A DNA stretch of 64,000 bases from Sporosarcina ureae DSM 2281 (GTDB taxonomy: Bacteria; Bacillota; Bacilli; Bacillales_A; Planococcaceae), in the NCBI RefSeq assembly GCF_000425545.1, contig NZ_AUDQ01000013.1, positions 1-64,000 of the forward strand, read 5' to 3'. Positions 9,739-18,436 of this stretch are shown one piece after another (position 1 is the stretch's first letter; each line of letters opens with the position of its first letter). A program made the translations under genes and the position numbers. The notes below the pieces were generated by a model. It saw only the letters and a program-made list of their open reading frames with translations, had not been told where the DNA came from and did no database searches.

Positions 9739-10094
9739 GACAACCGCACTCCTTTAGAATGTAGCACTTCAGTTACTTCCTTTTCACTGAGTGAAGCGCG
9801 TTTTGCAATCTCGGGGATCGTATAGCCTTGTTTGTGAAGGGAGGTAATTTGATTAACAATAATTGCGTGTATTGGTTTTTGAGGTGCTACTGCAATGGGT
9901 TCTGGAGCAGGGGATGCGACCATCAATTCTTCTTCAAGCAATCGCACTCTCTTTTTTAGATTACTCGTTTCCTGATGGAGACTGATCGAAACATTTTCCA
10001 ACTCATCATCGATTGTACGAGTCTTATTTCCCACTAAAAATGAAAGAATGACAGCTAATACACCAATGCTGAGTAAGATTAAGGGGATATCCAT
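9735..10094 (-). CDS. Membrane-anchored protein with C-terminal helix-turn-helix-like motif
   Basis: 119 residues. A hydrophobic start (MDIPLILLSIGVLAVILSFLVG) is followed by a coiled coil (residues 35-70), a proline/alanine linker, and a C-terminal motif, ITSLHKQGYTIPEIAKRASL then EKEVTEVL, that looks like a small helix-turn-helix. Short Bacillus proteins of this form are grouped as DUF6115; I believe it belongs there but cannot check. ATG 10094 is chosen because TTTTGGAGGG lies ten bases upstream. It is the first gene of a two-gene operon with the MltG-like protein. Confidence 0.6.
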   Translation of the reverse strand: MDIPLILLSIGVLAVILSFLVGNKTRTIDDELENVSISLHQETSNLKKRVRLLEEELMVASPAPEPIAVAPQKPIHAIIVNQITSLHKQGYTIPEIAKRASLSEKEVTEVLHSKGVRLS

Positions 10095-10173
10095 ACCGTT
10101 TCCCTCCAAAATAACTAGATTTCCCTTCATAATACCATAAGCATTTGATGAATGATAATTGAATATTTTTTAC

Positions 10174-10201
10174 TGTACAATGAATAAAACTATGGTATAA
10201 T
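10174..10201 (+). promoter_or_regulatory. Likely sigma-A promoter of rpmG
   Basis: TGTACA (10174-10179), a 16-base spacer and a perfect TATAAT (10196-10201), 68 bases before the rpmG start. Confidence 0.5.
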
Positions 10202-10268
10202 ATATTAGTCGTATAGATCATGCTCATGTTTTACTTATATCTATAGCTATTGAGTGGGAGGGACAGTA

Positions 10269-10418
10269 ATGCGCGTAAACGTAACACTCGCTTGTACAGA
10301 ATGTGCAGAGCGTAATTATATTACTAAGAAAAACAAGCGTAACAATCCAGAACGTATTGAAATGATGAAATATTGCTCACGTGAAAAAAAGCAAACTTTG
10401 CACCGTGAAACGAAATAA
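10269..10418 (+). CDS. rpmG: 50S ribosomal protein L33
   Basis: 49-residue L33 ([17 protein letters not shown], ending TLHRETK). It keeps the first zinc-binding pair CTEC (C9, C12) but has only one cysteine in the second position (KYCSREKK), as remembered for B. subtilis RpmGA, so full Zn ribbon formation is doubtful. GGGAGGGAC precedes ATG 10269. It lies between pbpA and the yqgN homologue, as in B. subtilis. Confidence 0.95.
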   Translation: MRVNVTLACTECAERNYITKKNKRNNPERIEMMKYCSREKKQTLHRETK

Positions 10419-10423
10419 TCATT

Positions 10424-10455
10424 AAAACCAAAACCTGCTTCGGTTTTGGTTTTTT
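10424..10455 (+). terminator. rpmG terminator
   Basis: CCAAAACC (10428-10435) pairs with GGTTTTGG (10442-10449), with six T residues following. Confidence 0.8.
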
Positions 10456-10473
10456 CTTACGGGAGGTAATACA

Positions 10474-11058
10474 GTGGAAAAGCAGCTTCTTCGAAAACAG
10501 GTTATACAGCAATTACATCAATTAACTCCATCTGATCACGAACGGAAATCAGCCATTATAAGAGATAAAGTTCTTGCTTCGGATGAATTTAAGCATGCGG
10601 AGACCATCGGAATCACATTATCCAGATTTCCGGAAGTGGACACGCATCGTTTGATAGAAACCGCCTGGCAAGCTGGAAAGCGAATTGCGATTCCACGATG
10701 TATTTCTTCTACGAGAGAAATGGATTTTCGTCTGATCAATTCATTTGATCAAACAGAAGTGGTCTATATGGATTTAAAAGAACCGAAGATTGATCTGACA
10801 GAGCCTATAAAACCTGAAGACATAGACTTGCAAATTGTACCGGGTGTCGTGTATTCAGAGACTGGTTATCGAATTGGATTCGGTGGCGGTTACTATGATC
10901 GTTATTTGATAAATTTTCCATTTCAAACGATATCACTGGCATTTGACTGTCAAATCCGTCATAATATAGTTAGGGAGCCGCACGATGTTCCGGTGTCCTA
11001 TATTTATACAGACGAACATATTATAGATTGTCAGAAAGCTCGTGAAGAAAATGAATGA
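10474..11058 (+). CDS. yqgN: 5-formyltetrahydrofolate cyclo-ligase
   Basis: 194 residues. The enzyme uses ATP to convert 5-formyl-THF to 5,10-methenyl-THF, returning stored folate to the one-carbon pool that also serves gcv and folD in this window. The family signature is complete: LQIVPGVVYSETGYRIGFGGGYYDRYL near residue 125-150, with an N-terminal basic RKQVIQQL segment. The start is GTG 10474 behind GGGAGG. The stop overlaps the next gene's start. Confidence 0.92.
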   Translation: MEKQLLRKQVIQQLHQLTPSDHERKSAIIRDKVLASDEFKHAETIGITLSRFPEVDTHRLIETAWQAGKRIAIPRCISSTREMDFRLINSFDQTEVVYMDLKEPKIDLTEPIKPEDIDLQIVPGVVYSETGYRIGFGGGYYDRYLINFPFQTISLAFDCQIRHNIVREPHDVPVSYIYTDEHIIDCQKAREENE

Positions 11059-11236
11059 ATTTTATGACGTGATGAAATTGCTTAAACGTTTTGGTGTAAT
11101 CATTTATACAGGCGATAAAAGACAGGACAGCATGGTGATGGAGTCCGAAGTCAAAGAACTGTATGACCATCAATTTATTGATCAACAAACATATATTCAA
11201 GCATTGCTTGTTTTGAGAAGAGAACATACGAGCTAA
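11051..11236 (+). CDS. yqgQ: YqgQ-family small protein
   Basis: 61 residues, MNEFYDVMKLLKRFGVIIYTG, then DSMVMESEVKELYDHQFID and LLVLRREHTS. This matches the YqgQ family, a three-helix cytosolic protein of unknown function usually near the glucokinase gene; glucokinase is not present here. ATG 11051 is chosen by family length; a GTG at 11042 would add three residues. It overlaps the cyclo-ligase stop by eight bases and is probably coupled to it. Confidence 0.8.
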   Translation: MNEFYDVMKLLKRFGVIIYTGDKRQDSMVMESEVKELYDHQFIDQQTYIQALLVLRREHTS

Positions 11237-11360
11237 CAACTAGCTAACAATATACGAACTACTCATTCCTCGTCTCATGTGAAACTTTTCACGCAGTCAA
11301 ACGTCTAAATATATGATAACTATAAAACAGTATCTAAACGAAACGAAAGGAAGAGATGGA

Positions 11361-13256
11361 ATGAGAAAATTTTCATGGCCTAAGCATTCCGTACTCATTA
11401 TCGCTGTAATCGCAACTTGGTTAACTACCTACATAGGGTATTTCACCAGTTTCAATATGAAGATCGATAATGCTATGCAACAATTTATTCTACTAATTAA
11501 CCCCTTGGCATTTCTATTATTTATTTACGGGGTTGCTTTATTTATTAAAAAGACGAAAACACGTAACCGATATATTTTAGCGGTTAGTTTAATTACTTCT
11601 TTTATCATGTTTGCCAATGCTGTGTTCTATCGTTTCTTTACGGACTTTATTACACTGCCTCTATTGTTCCAGACAAGTAACTTTGCAGATTTAAGTTCTT
11701 CTATTACTGAGAATTTGCGACTTCTGGATCTATTCTTTTTCTCTGACGCCTTGATTATTTTTATAGCCATTCGCTTCTTTAAGCAAGGGCCAATTCAAGA
11801 GTCAAGCCGTAAAATGGGACGCAAAGTGTATTTCGCAGCAGCTGCTACGTTGATGATGTTCAACTTGGCTCTTGCTGAAGCGCAGCGCCCACAGCTATTG
11901 ACAAGAAGTTTTGACCGCGAATTACTCGTTAAAAACATTGGTACGTATAATTACCATTTATATGATTTATTCGTTCAATCCAAATCCCATGCACAACGTA
12001 CATTTGCTGATGGGACGGAATTGACGGAAATAGAGAACTATGTCAAAGCCAACCACGCACAACCGGATCCGAAAATGTTCGGTACAGCAAAAGGCAAAAA
12101 CGTCATTATCGTTTCACTTGAGTCATTACAAAACTTTGTTATTAACAATAATATGGATGGACATGAAATTACTCCGTTCTTGAATGAATTAACAAACGAT
12201 AAAGATACATTCTACTTTGACAACTTTTATCAGCAAACTGGATTAGGGAAAACGTCTGACTCCGAGTTTATCGTAGAGAACTCATTATATGGACGTAATG
12301 GTAGTGCAGTATTCTTTACGCACAGCGGTAACACATATAACTCGCTTTCTGAACGACTAGGCGAGAATGGGTATGCTACAAGTGTCATGCACGCCAACAG
12401 CAAGAGTTTCTGGAACCGCGATATTATGTACAAAGCGCTTAATGTCCAGAAGTTCTATGATGTAGATAGCTACACAATCGGTGAAGACGAAGCAGTCAAC
12501 TGGGGAATGAAAGATATTCCGTTTTTCCATCAATCCGTTGATTTAATGAAAGATATTAAGCAACCATTTGCTACACGAATGATTACACTAACAAACCATC
12601 ATCCATTTGATTTGGATGAACAGGATAAATTAATTCCTGAATACACATCAAATTCCAACACGTTGAATAAGTATTTCCAGACGGTTCGATATATGGACGA
12701 AGCGGTTAAGGAGTTCTTTGAAGACTTGAAAGAAAGTGGTTTGTATGAAGACTCGATCATCGTCATGTACGGAGACCATTATGGTATTTCCGAAAACCAC
12801 AATAAAGCAATGGGTATGTACATGGATAAAGAAATTACACCATTCGATAATGCAGAACTTCAAAAAGTTCCATTGTTCATTCATATGCCAGGGTCTGGTG
12901 AAGGAAAGCAAATGCATGAGCTTGGTGGACAGGTAGATATTCGTCCTACCATTCTTCACCTACTTGGAATTGATACAAAAGCAGATATGCAATTCGGTTC
13001 TGATTTATTCTCACCAGATCGTGAACCATTCGTCATTTTCCGTGATGGCCGTCTTGTCACGGACAAAAATATTTACGCGCAGGAAATTTGCTATGATATC
13101 GAAACAGGAGAACCAGCATCAGATGCAGCGCCATGTAAGCCGTATATTGAGCGTGCCAATACTGAATTAAATTATTCAGATACCATCATCAATGGTGACT
13201 TGCTTCGATTTAAAGAAAGGCCAGATGGCAGTCCTGAACTGAATGAAAGTAAATAA
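11361..13256 (+). CDS. ltaS: Lipoteichoic acid synthase-type glycerophosphotransferase
   Basis: 631 residues: five membrane helices in the first 200 residues, then an extracellular alkaline-phosphatase-fold domain. Expected catalytic residues are in place: E254 (VSLESLQNF), nucleophile T298 (GLGKTSDSEF), D472-H473 (MYGDHYG). LtaS polymerises glycerol phosphate from phosphatidylglycerol onto the lipid anchor outside the membrane. ALAEA near the end of the helices is a plausible signal-peptidase site releasing the enzyme domain. ATG 11361 follows AAAGGAAG; the longer frame to 11313 has no ribosome site. B. subtilis has the paralogue yqgS at this place, so the strain may carry other LTA synthases. 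Confidence 0.93.
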   Translation: MRKFSWPKHSVLIIAVIATWLTTYIGYFTSFNMKIDNAMQQFILLINPLAFLLFIYGVALFIKKTKTRNRYILAVSLITSFIMFANAVFYRFFTDFITLPLLFQTSNFADLSSSITENLRLLDLFFFSDALIIFIAIRFFKQGPIQESSRKMGRKVYFAAAATLMMFNLALAEAQRPQLLTRSFDRELLVKNIGTYNYHLYDLFVQSKSHAQRTFADGTELTEIENYVKANHAQPDPKMFGTAKGKNVIIVSLESLQNFVINNNMDGHEITPFLNELTNDKDTFYFDNFYQQTGLGKTSDSEFIVENSLYGRNGSAVFFTHSGNTYNSLSERLGENGYATSVMHANSKSFWNRDIMYKALNVQKFYDVDSYTIGEDEAVNWGMKDIPFFHQSVDLMKDIKQPFATRMITLTNHHPFDLDEQDKLIPEYTSNSNTLNKYFQTVRYMDEAVKEFFEDLKESGLYEDSIIVMYGDHYGISENHNKAMGMYMDKEITPFDNAELQKVPLFIHMPGSGEGKQMHELGGQVDIRPTILHLLGIDTKADMQFGSDLFSPDREPFVIFRDGRLVTDKNIYAQEICYDIETGEPASDAAPCKPYIERANTELNYSDTIINGDLLRFKERPDGSPELNESK

Positions 13257-13263
13257 CTTGATG

Positions 13264-13298
13264 AGCTGCGCGGCTGCCTATGCCGTGCAGCTTTTTTA
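13264..13298 (+). terminator. ltaS terminator
   Basis: AGCTGC-CGGC pairs with GCCG-GCAGCT around a short loop, with a single mismatch position, and is followed by TTTTTT. Confidence 0.8.
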
Positions 13299-13321
13299 AT
13301 TAAAGTAGAGGAAGTGAAAAA

Positions 13322-14341
13322 GTGAAGAGAATACTCGTCCCATTAGTATGTTCAGTTTTTTTAATAGCATGTACGCAATCTGAAGATATTGAAACCGAAG
13401 AACAATCAGTAGAAAATGAAGTCGAACCAGTAAAAACCCTTACGGCTTCGCAAGATGATATTCGTTTTGTTGTAGGCTGGTTGAATGAAACGGCGATTTT
13501 ATTCGTCGCTCACAAAGATACCGAAGACCATCTGCTGTCGTATGATTTGCAAACCGGAGATATACATACGATATTTACCACTTCTTCAACGATTTCTGAA
13601 GTACAAGCTCATCCTACTGCTGAACAACTACTAGTCAAAACAGCGGACGACCCAACGGAAGCCATCCTACATATACTTGATCATGCAGGTACTCCACTAA
13701 ACGAAGTTTCGGTAGCATCCTCAGAGCTTGAAATACAATGGAACGGTATCGACGCTTCACAAATACTTATAACTGCTTTCTCTGATGATTGGAGTTACGA
13801 AATTATGCGCTATGACGCAAATAACGATACATTGGTAGCGGTGGAACTCCCTGATCCATTCCCCCATTGGTTAGGTACTGAAGAGTTGGTGTACATAGAA
13901 GACGCTAATGTATGGAAACAATCACTGTCTACAGGAGAGAAGACTACACTTGCGAATAATACCAACCAATTTCATTCAGCTACAGATCGGGTATTGATTG
14001 AATCATTTGAAGGTGAGCAAGTACGGTATGCAGTACTAAATTCTACTGGAGAAGAGAAAAACTCTTGGCTTGCTGAAGATGATGCATTTGTGATGGATCG
14101 AGCTGTTCTTTTACATGAGAATACATGGATGATGACTGTTACTAATCAAACCGAGATGATGCCAACTAGTTTTCTAGTGAAGATAGAAGATGGTGAGGAA
14201 GTGAAGCGCCAAGAGCTACCAGAAGGCGGCACTCTAGATTGCGAAGGTAACAAGTGTCTGACGGGGTATAGTTTGGATACTTGGATTGATATTGAGACCG
14301 GTGAGACGGTAAAGTGGTTGGAGATTGGGCGAGTGGAGTAA
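13322..14341 (+). CDS. yqgU: Lipoprotein with beta-propeller-like repeats, YqgU-like
   Basis: 339 residues. The N-terminus is a lipoprotein signal with lipobox LIAC (cysteine at about residue 17), followed by an acidic linker. The rest is made of repeats such as IRFVVGWLNETAILFVAHK, HLLSYDLQTGDIHTIF and DNVWKQSLSTGEKTTL-like strands, which suggest a propeller fold. B. subtilis yqgU is the positional counterpart; its function is unknown. The start is GTG 13322 behind GAGGAAG. Confidence 0.65.
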   Translation: MKRILVPLVCSVFLIACTQSEDIETEEQSVENEVEPVKTLTASQDDIRFVVGWLNETAILFVAHKDTEDHLLSYDLQTGDIHTIFTTSSTISEVQAHPTAEQLLVKTADDPTEAILHILDHAGTPLNEVSVASSELEIQWNGIDASQILITAFSDDWSYEIMRYDANNDTLVAVELPDPFPHWLGTEELVYIEDANVWKQSLSTGEKTTLANNTNQFHSATDRVLIESFEGEQVRYAVLNSTGEEKNSWLAEDDAFVMDRAVLLHENTWMMTVTNQTEMMPTSFLVKIEDGEEVKRQELPEGGTLDCEGNKCLTGYSLDTWIDIETGETVKWLEIGRVE

Positions 14342-14395
14342 GCTTTACTATAAAAGGGATACATCATGACTAATCGCTCTACGAATCTTAACATA

Positions 14396-14436
14396 AAAAT
14401 AAGGACATCCCAATGAAGGGGTGTCCTTATTTTTTG
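14396..14436. terminator. Bidirectional terminator between the lipoprotein and DUF2759 genes
   Basis: AAATAAGGACA.CCC pairs with GGG.GTCCTTATTT around AATGAAG; T-runs on both strands suit the convergent genes. Confidence 0.85.
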
Positions 14437-14440
14437 GAAC

Positions 14441-14623
14441 TTATTTGTGTAGTTGTGGCGGGTATCCAGAATATATGACAGTAGCGATCGTAAATCCTCC
14501 GATAACTACAACCGTTACCACATTGAAAACTATACTTAACAGATTCCGCTCTTTAAAAGCTTGGACCGTTCCAAAGACTGCTAAAATTGCAATCAATCCA
14601 AAAATGATGACTAATAAATTCAT
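14441..14623 (-). CDS. yqgW: DUF2759 small membrane protein, YqgW-like
   Basis: 60 residues with two hydrophobic helices (LLVIIFGLIAILAVFGTVQAF and LLSIVFNVVTVVVIGGFTIA) separated by KERN. Sequence and locus fit the DUF2759/YqgW family. Function unknown. AAAGGAGTG precedes the ATG. Confidence 0.75.
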   Translation of the reverse strand: MNLLVIIFGLIAILAVFGTVQAFKERNLLSIVFNVVTVVVIGGFTIATVIYSGYPPQLHK

Positions 14624-14781
14624 TGAGTAGACACTCCTTTCAACATTGAAAAAATGAATGCCATAAAGCGATATTCCTCCTCTATTGTACTGTTAATGAA
14701 TCGTTTTGTCGAGATTAAATAATGACGATTATTTGAAGTTTGTGTCCACATTCATTAATATTAGACAAAGAGGTGAATTAA

Positions 14782-15417
14782 ATGAGAGTACATATACATC
14801 CATTAGGTCCAATTCAGACGAATTGCTACATAGTGGAAGATGAAAAGAAAAATTGTTTACTATTTGATCCAGGTGAAGATGGTGAGGCATTATTATCGGA
14901 ATTACGAAAGTTGTCGCTAAAACCGGTTGCCATTTTGCTGACGCATGCACACTTTGATCATATCGGGGCGTTGGAGAAGATTCGAACTGCTTATGATATT
15001 CCTGTGTACTTGCATGTGGCGGAAAAGAAATGGCTTGCGAATCCTGAGTTAAACGGTTCCGCTAAATATCCGGTATTACCTGACGTCATTTGTAATCCTG
15101 CTGACGTACTACTACGTGATGAAAAGCAATTGGAAGTAGGTCCATTTAAGATGGAGACGCGTCATGTGCCAGGACACTCCCCAGGAAGCGTTTGCTATAT
15201 CTTTGAAGATGAAGGATTTGCAATCGTAGGGGATACGTTGTTCCAAGGTAGCGTCGGTCGTACTGACTTGCCTGGAGGTGATACGGAAACGTTGCTTAAT
15301 GCGATTCACGAACAGTTATTGACACTAGACGACGAAATGTTGATCTACCCAGGACACGGACCGGCGACAACACCTGGAATTGAAAAAGACCAAAACCCGT
15401 ACTTGCACGGATTTTGA
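14782..15417 (+). CDS. yqgX: Metallo-beta-lactamase-fold hydrolase, YqgX-like (glyoxalase II type)
   Basis: 211 residues, complete MBL fold. Zinc ligands are H55, H57, D59 and H60 (THAHFDHIGA), H129-like (RHVPGHSPGSVCY), D150-like (AIVGDTLFQGSVGRTDLP) and the final GHGPATT. Family members hydrolyse thioesters such as S-lactoyl-bacillithiol; YqgX of B. subtilis has been linked to methylglyoxal detoxification (recalled, not checked). AGAGGTG lies seven bases before ATG 14782. Confidence 0.85.
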   Translation: MRVHIHPLGPIQTNCYIVEDEKKNCLLFDPGEDGEALLSELRKLSLKPVAILLTHAHFDHIGALEKIRTAYDIPVYLHVAEKKWLANPELNGSAKYPVLPDVICNPADVLLRDEKQLEVGPFKMETRHVPGHSPGSVCYIFEDEGFAIVGDTLFQGSVGRTDLPGGDTETLLNAIHEQLLTLDDEMLIYPGHGPATTPGIEKDQNPYLHGF

Positions 15418-15433
15418 TCAAAATAAAGCAAAC

Positions 15434-15468
15434 AAAAAACAGCTTGCCTTTGTGGAAGCTGTTTTTTG
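15434..15468. terminator. Bidirectional terminator between yqgX and yqgY homologues
   Basis: AAAAAACAGCTT (15434-15445) pairs perfectly with its complement at 15456-15467. Confidence 0.85.
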
Positions 15469-15478
15469 TATGTACGGA

Positions 15479-15721
15479 TTAGTGTCCTCCGCCAGGTACG
15501 TGAATGAAAATTGAATAGTAACTGAAACCAACCATGAAGATCATCAGGTATGCTCCGAATAGGTAAATATACATACGCTCTGAAAGCTTCAAGTATCCAA
15601 GTAGAACAAAGAAGATTGTACCTGCTACCATAAGTAAAGCAGCTGGAACCATATTTCCTACATAGAACATTACCGCAAAAATACCTGACCAGAATCCTAA
15701 AAGTTTAAACATATTATCCAT
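15479..15721 (-). CDS. yqgY: DUF2626 small membrane protein, YqgY-like
   Basis: 80 residues with three hydrophobic helices (MFKLLGFWSGIFAVMFYVGN, LLMVAGTIFFVLLGYL, YLFGAYLMIFMVGFSYY) and a short C-terminal tail HVPGGGH. This matches DUF2626, and the neighbourhood matches yqgY. Function unknown. GGAGGG precedes ATG 15721. Confidence 0.75.
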   Translation of the reverse strand: MDNMFKLLGFWSGIFAVMFYVGNMVPAALLMVAGTIFFVLLGYLKLSERMYIYLFGAYLMIFMVGFSYYSIFIHVPGGGH

Positions 15722-16066
15722 CTAAGAATCCCTCCTTCACAAACATTACAATAAGCTCTTATCCATTATAATAGAACGTCAGCCCAAAAGTAAACTCCAA
15801 TCGATTTTACATTGTGTCAAAAGAGTGTACTTGTACGAACGGATTAAGATAGTAGCTGATAACAGTATAACAGAACCTGTGATGAAAATAATATGAAAAT
15901 TGAATTTTGCTATCGAATTGCCGTAAAGAAATGAATTATGACTCCATAATGACTATGAAAAATGAATTCACACAAATGTAGTGCATTTTCAAACAATTTA
16001 ATTCCCATATATACTTCTTTCCAAGATAAAAAGTGGTCTTTTGTCGAATAGAGAAAGGGGAGAACT
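15722..16066 (+). promoter_or_regulatory. comG upstream region with candidate promoter and ComK half-site
   Basis: This 345-base gap holds no gene. TTTCAA (15987-15992), 17 bases, TATACT (16010-16015) is a possible sigma-A promoter 51 bases before comGA. A perfect AT-box, AAAATTGAATTTT (15896-15908, the AAAA-N5-TTTT pattern of ComK sites), stands about 90 bases upstream of it. A properly spaced partner box is not clear, so ComK control is only suggested. Confidence 0.35.
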
Positions 16067-17071
16067 ATGGAAACTGAAAAGAACCCTATAGAAAAAACTT
16101 GTGTACACCTGCTTGAAAAAGCTATTAAATCTGGAGCGACAGATATTCATTTTGTGCCTACGACAGAAGGATATGACGTGACGATTCGCAAGCACTCGTA
16201 TTTTTCGAAAATCGGTCAATATCCTCATACATTAGGTGGTCGTTTAATTTCATTCTATAAGTTTTTATCTTCTTTAGATATCAGTGAACAACGACGTCCA
16301 CAAAGTGGTTCCTTTCATCAGTCCTTTTTCGACTGCAGCTTCTCTTTTCGCGTCTCGACGATTCCGTCTATTCAATTGAGGGAAAGTGTCGCGATTCGTA
16401 TTCAGAAGCATGATAAAATCGTGCCGCTCAACCAGCTATGTCTCGATCCCGAATGGACACAGCAATTGGCTGAAGCCGCTGCTTGCAAACAAGGACTATT
16501 CCTCGTCACTGGACCTACTGGCTCTGGTAAAACGACTACATTATATTCATTGACATCCCATTGTGTATCCGAACTCAAACGTCATGTCATTTCACTCGAA
16601 GATCCGGTAGAAAATAATCATAGTCATTTACTACAAATTCAAGTGAATGAACGTTCTGGTATTACGTATTCTGCTGGATTGAAAGCGATTTTGCGCCATT
16701 CTCCGGATGTCATTATGATTGGAGAAATACGTGATGCAGAAACAGCTAAAATCGCAGTAGAAGCAGCGTTGACAGGACACTTGGTTCTTAGCACAATCCA
16801 TGCAAAAGATCCTGTAGGTTGCTTGTATCGTTTACTGGACCTCGGTATTCATGTAGAAGAGCTTAGACAGACCATTATCGCGATATCCGCTCAGCGATTG
16901 ATTACACAACAGTCTGGAGAGACGGCAGCGGTTTTTGAAATATTGCAGGAATCAGATCTACAAGTAGCTACGGAATCCATGTTGAATGGTCTACGGTTTT
17001 CGCCTCCTATTCATAAGAAAATCGAAGTACAGCAAGCTTTGTATGAAAAGGTGCTATATGGCACGGATTAA
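16067..17071 (+). CDS. comGA: Competence pilus assembly ATPase ComGA
   Basis: 334-residue GspE/PilB-type ATPase that powers the transformation pseudopilus from the cytosolic side. The Walker A motif GPTGSGKTT is at 149-157, the Asp box VISLEDPVE follows, Walker B is near VIMIGEIRDAETA, and HLVLSTIHAKD is the His box. The protein is at the short end for the family and has no C-terminal zinc motif. ATG 16067 follows GAAAGGGGAGA. It is first in a seven-gene operon and overlaps comGB by 14 bases. Confidence 0.93.
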   Translation: METEKNPIEKTCVHLLEKAIKSGATDIHFVPTTEGYDVTIRKHSYFSKIGQYPHTLGGRLISFYKFLSSLDISEQRRPQSGSFHQSFFDCSFSFRVSTIPSIQLRESVAIRIQKHDKIVPLNQLCLDPEWTQQLAEAAACKQGLFLVTGPTGSGKTTTLYSLTSHCVSELKRHVISLEDPVENNHSHLLQIQVNERSGITYSAGLKAILRHSPDVIMIGEIRDAETAKIAVEAALTGHLVLSTIHAKDPVGCLYRLLDLGIHVEELRQTIIAISAQRLITQQSGETAAVFEILQESDLQVATESMLNGLRFSPPIHKKIEVQQALYEKVLYGTD

Positions 17072-18110
17072 ATTATACAGACCTGCTTCCAATAAGAAAT
17101 TAACAAAGCCAGCGGAGTTTTTAGTGCGACTTTCGGTATTACTTCAAGAAGGATATACCTTTCATGAAGGACTCATTCTGATCTTGCCCTATCATACGAA
17201 AGAATACGATGAGAAACTTCGGCAAGTAGAAGAGGAATTAAAGATGGGGTATGGCGTTTCGCATATTTTGAAGAGTTTAGGCTTCGGTAAAAGTATGATG
17301 TTGCCTATTGTCATTGCAGAAGTGGACGGCAACTTGATGCGCGCGTTGAAAGAAGTAGCAGACCGCGTCAATCGAAAGGCGGAGAAGCAGAAACAAATAC
17401 GAAAACTATTGGCGTATCCAATTGTTCTATTCTCTTTCTTACTCATTTTATTAGTGGCATTTCGACAATTTTTCTTGCCGAATTTCGAAGCGTTAACTGT
17501 AATGCGGGCAAATAACGAGGGCGGGATTGTTCAATTGCTACCAAAACTCGTCTCTTCTATACCGGATCTTTTGTTAACTGCGTCCATTATACTAGCTGTT
17601 GGTTTTCTTTTAGTCCGAATGTGGTTAAAAAAGTTGTCCCCTTTTGAAGTTTTACACTATGTATTAAAAGTCCCTGGGATCAATACGTTCTATAGTGAAA
17701 TGAAAACTAGGGATTTTGCCAGTGAGCTCGGAAGTTTGTTACAATCTGGACTTTCTATGCAAAGCGCATTAGCTGTCCTGAAGGAGCAAACAGAAGATCC
17801 TATATTATCGGTGATTACTAACGAACTAAGTGAACATGTCATTTATGGTGAATCTTTACATGAGGCAATCCGTTTAACAGATGGTTTATCACCGCGCCTC
17901 GCAGATTTTGCGAAACACGGGGCAGATACCGGTTACTTACCAAAAGAACTCATACTGTATAGCGAACACACAAATGAACAGCTGGAGGAAAAGGTCAATC
18001 AATGGATAACGATCTTACAGCCTGCCTTATTTGGTGTCCTTGCAGTCTGTATTTTATTGTCCTATTTATCTATTTTATTGCCAGTCTATAAAATGATCGA
18101 CAGTATCTAA
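17058..18110 (+). CDS. comGB: Competence pseudopilus membrane platform protein ComGB
   Basis: 350 residues, GspF/PilC family. Two repeats each have a cytosolic helical part with the conserved pattern (FLVRLSVLLQEGYTFHEGL and FASELGSLLQSGLSMQSAL), and three membrane helices follow (LAYPIVLFSFLLILLVAF, LLTASIILAVGFLLV, ALFGVLAVCILLSYLSILLPVY). It should anchor pseudopilus assembly with ComGA. ATG 17058 has AAAAGGTG just upstream and lies inside the comGA end, so the genes are coupled; a longer frame to 16986 is not supported. Confidence 0.92.
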   Translation: MARIKLYRPASNKKLTKPAEFLVRLSVLLQEGYTFHEGLILILPYHTKEYDEKLRQVEEELKMGYGVSHILKSLGFGKSMMLPIVIAEVDGNLMRALKEVADRVNRKAEKQKQIRKLLAYPIVLFSFLLILLVAFRQFFLPNFEALTVMRANNEGGIVQLLPKLVSSIPDLLLTASIILAVGFLLVRMWLKKLSPFEVLHYVLKVPGINTFYSEMKTRDFASELGSLLQSGLSMQSALAVLKEQTEDPILSVITNELSEHVIYGESLHEAIRLTDGLSPRLADFAKHGADTGYLPKELILYSEHTNEQLEEKVNQWITILQPALFGVLAVCILLSYLSILLPVYKMIDSI

Positions 18111-18124
18111 AAGGAGGAAAAGAA

Positions 18125-18436
18125 TTGCTGAAGAATGAAAAAGGCTTTACATTAATCGAAATGATGATTGTGTTGTTGATTATTACCGTATTGATTTTAA
18201 TCGCAATCCCGAACGTTACAAAGCATTCTAAATCGATAGATGAAAAGGGCTGTGAAGCATATGTCAAAATGGTAGAGGGCCAGGTGCAGGCATATAAGAT
18301 GGATAAAAAAACGATCCCCACGATGTCATCTCTAACAACAGATGGATATTTACCAGAAAATCCAGCATGTCCGAATGGTAACACAATTTCAATTGCGGGA
18401 GACGGTAAAGTGACGGCGTCAAATGGCGGTGGCTAA
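18125..18436 (+). CDS. comGC: Major pseudopilin ComGC
   Basis: 103 residues with a class 3 signal: a short basic leader, KNEKGF, cleavage after G, then TLIEMMIVLLIITVLILIAIP. The mature part keeps two cysteines (EKGCEAYVKM and ENPACPNGN) that form an intramolecular disulfide in B. subtilis ComGC. It is the main subunit of the DNA-uptake pseudopilus and needs ComC prepilin peptidase, which is not in the window. Start TTG 18125 follows AAGGAGGAAAA. Confidence 0.92.
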   Translation: MLKNEKGFTLIEMMIVLLIITVLILIAIPNVTKHSKSIDEKGCEAYVKMVEGQVQAYKMDKKTIPTMSSLTTDGYLPENPACPNGNTISIAGDGKVTASNGGG

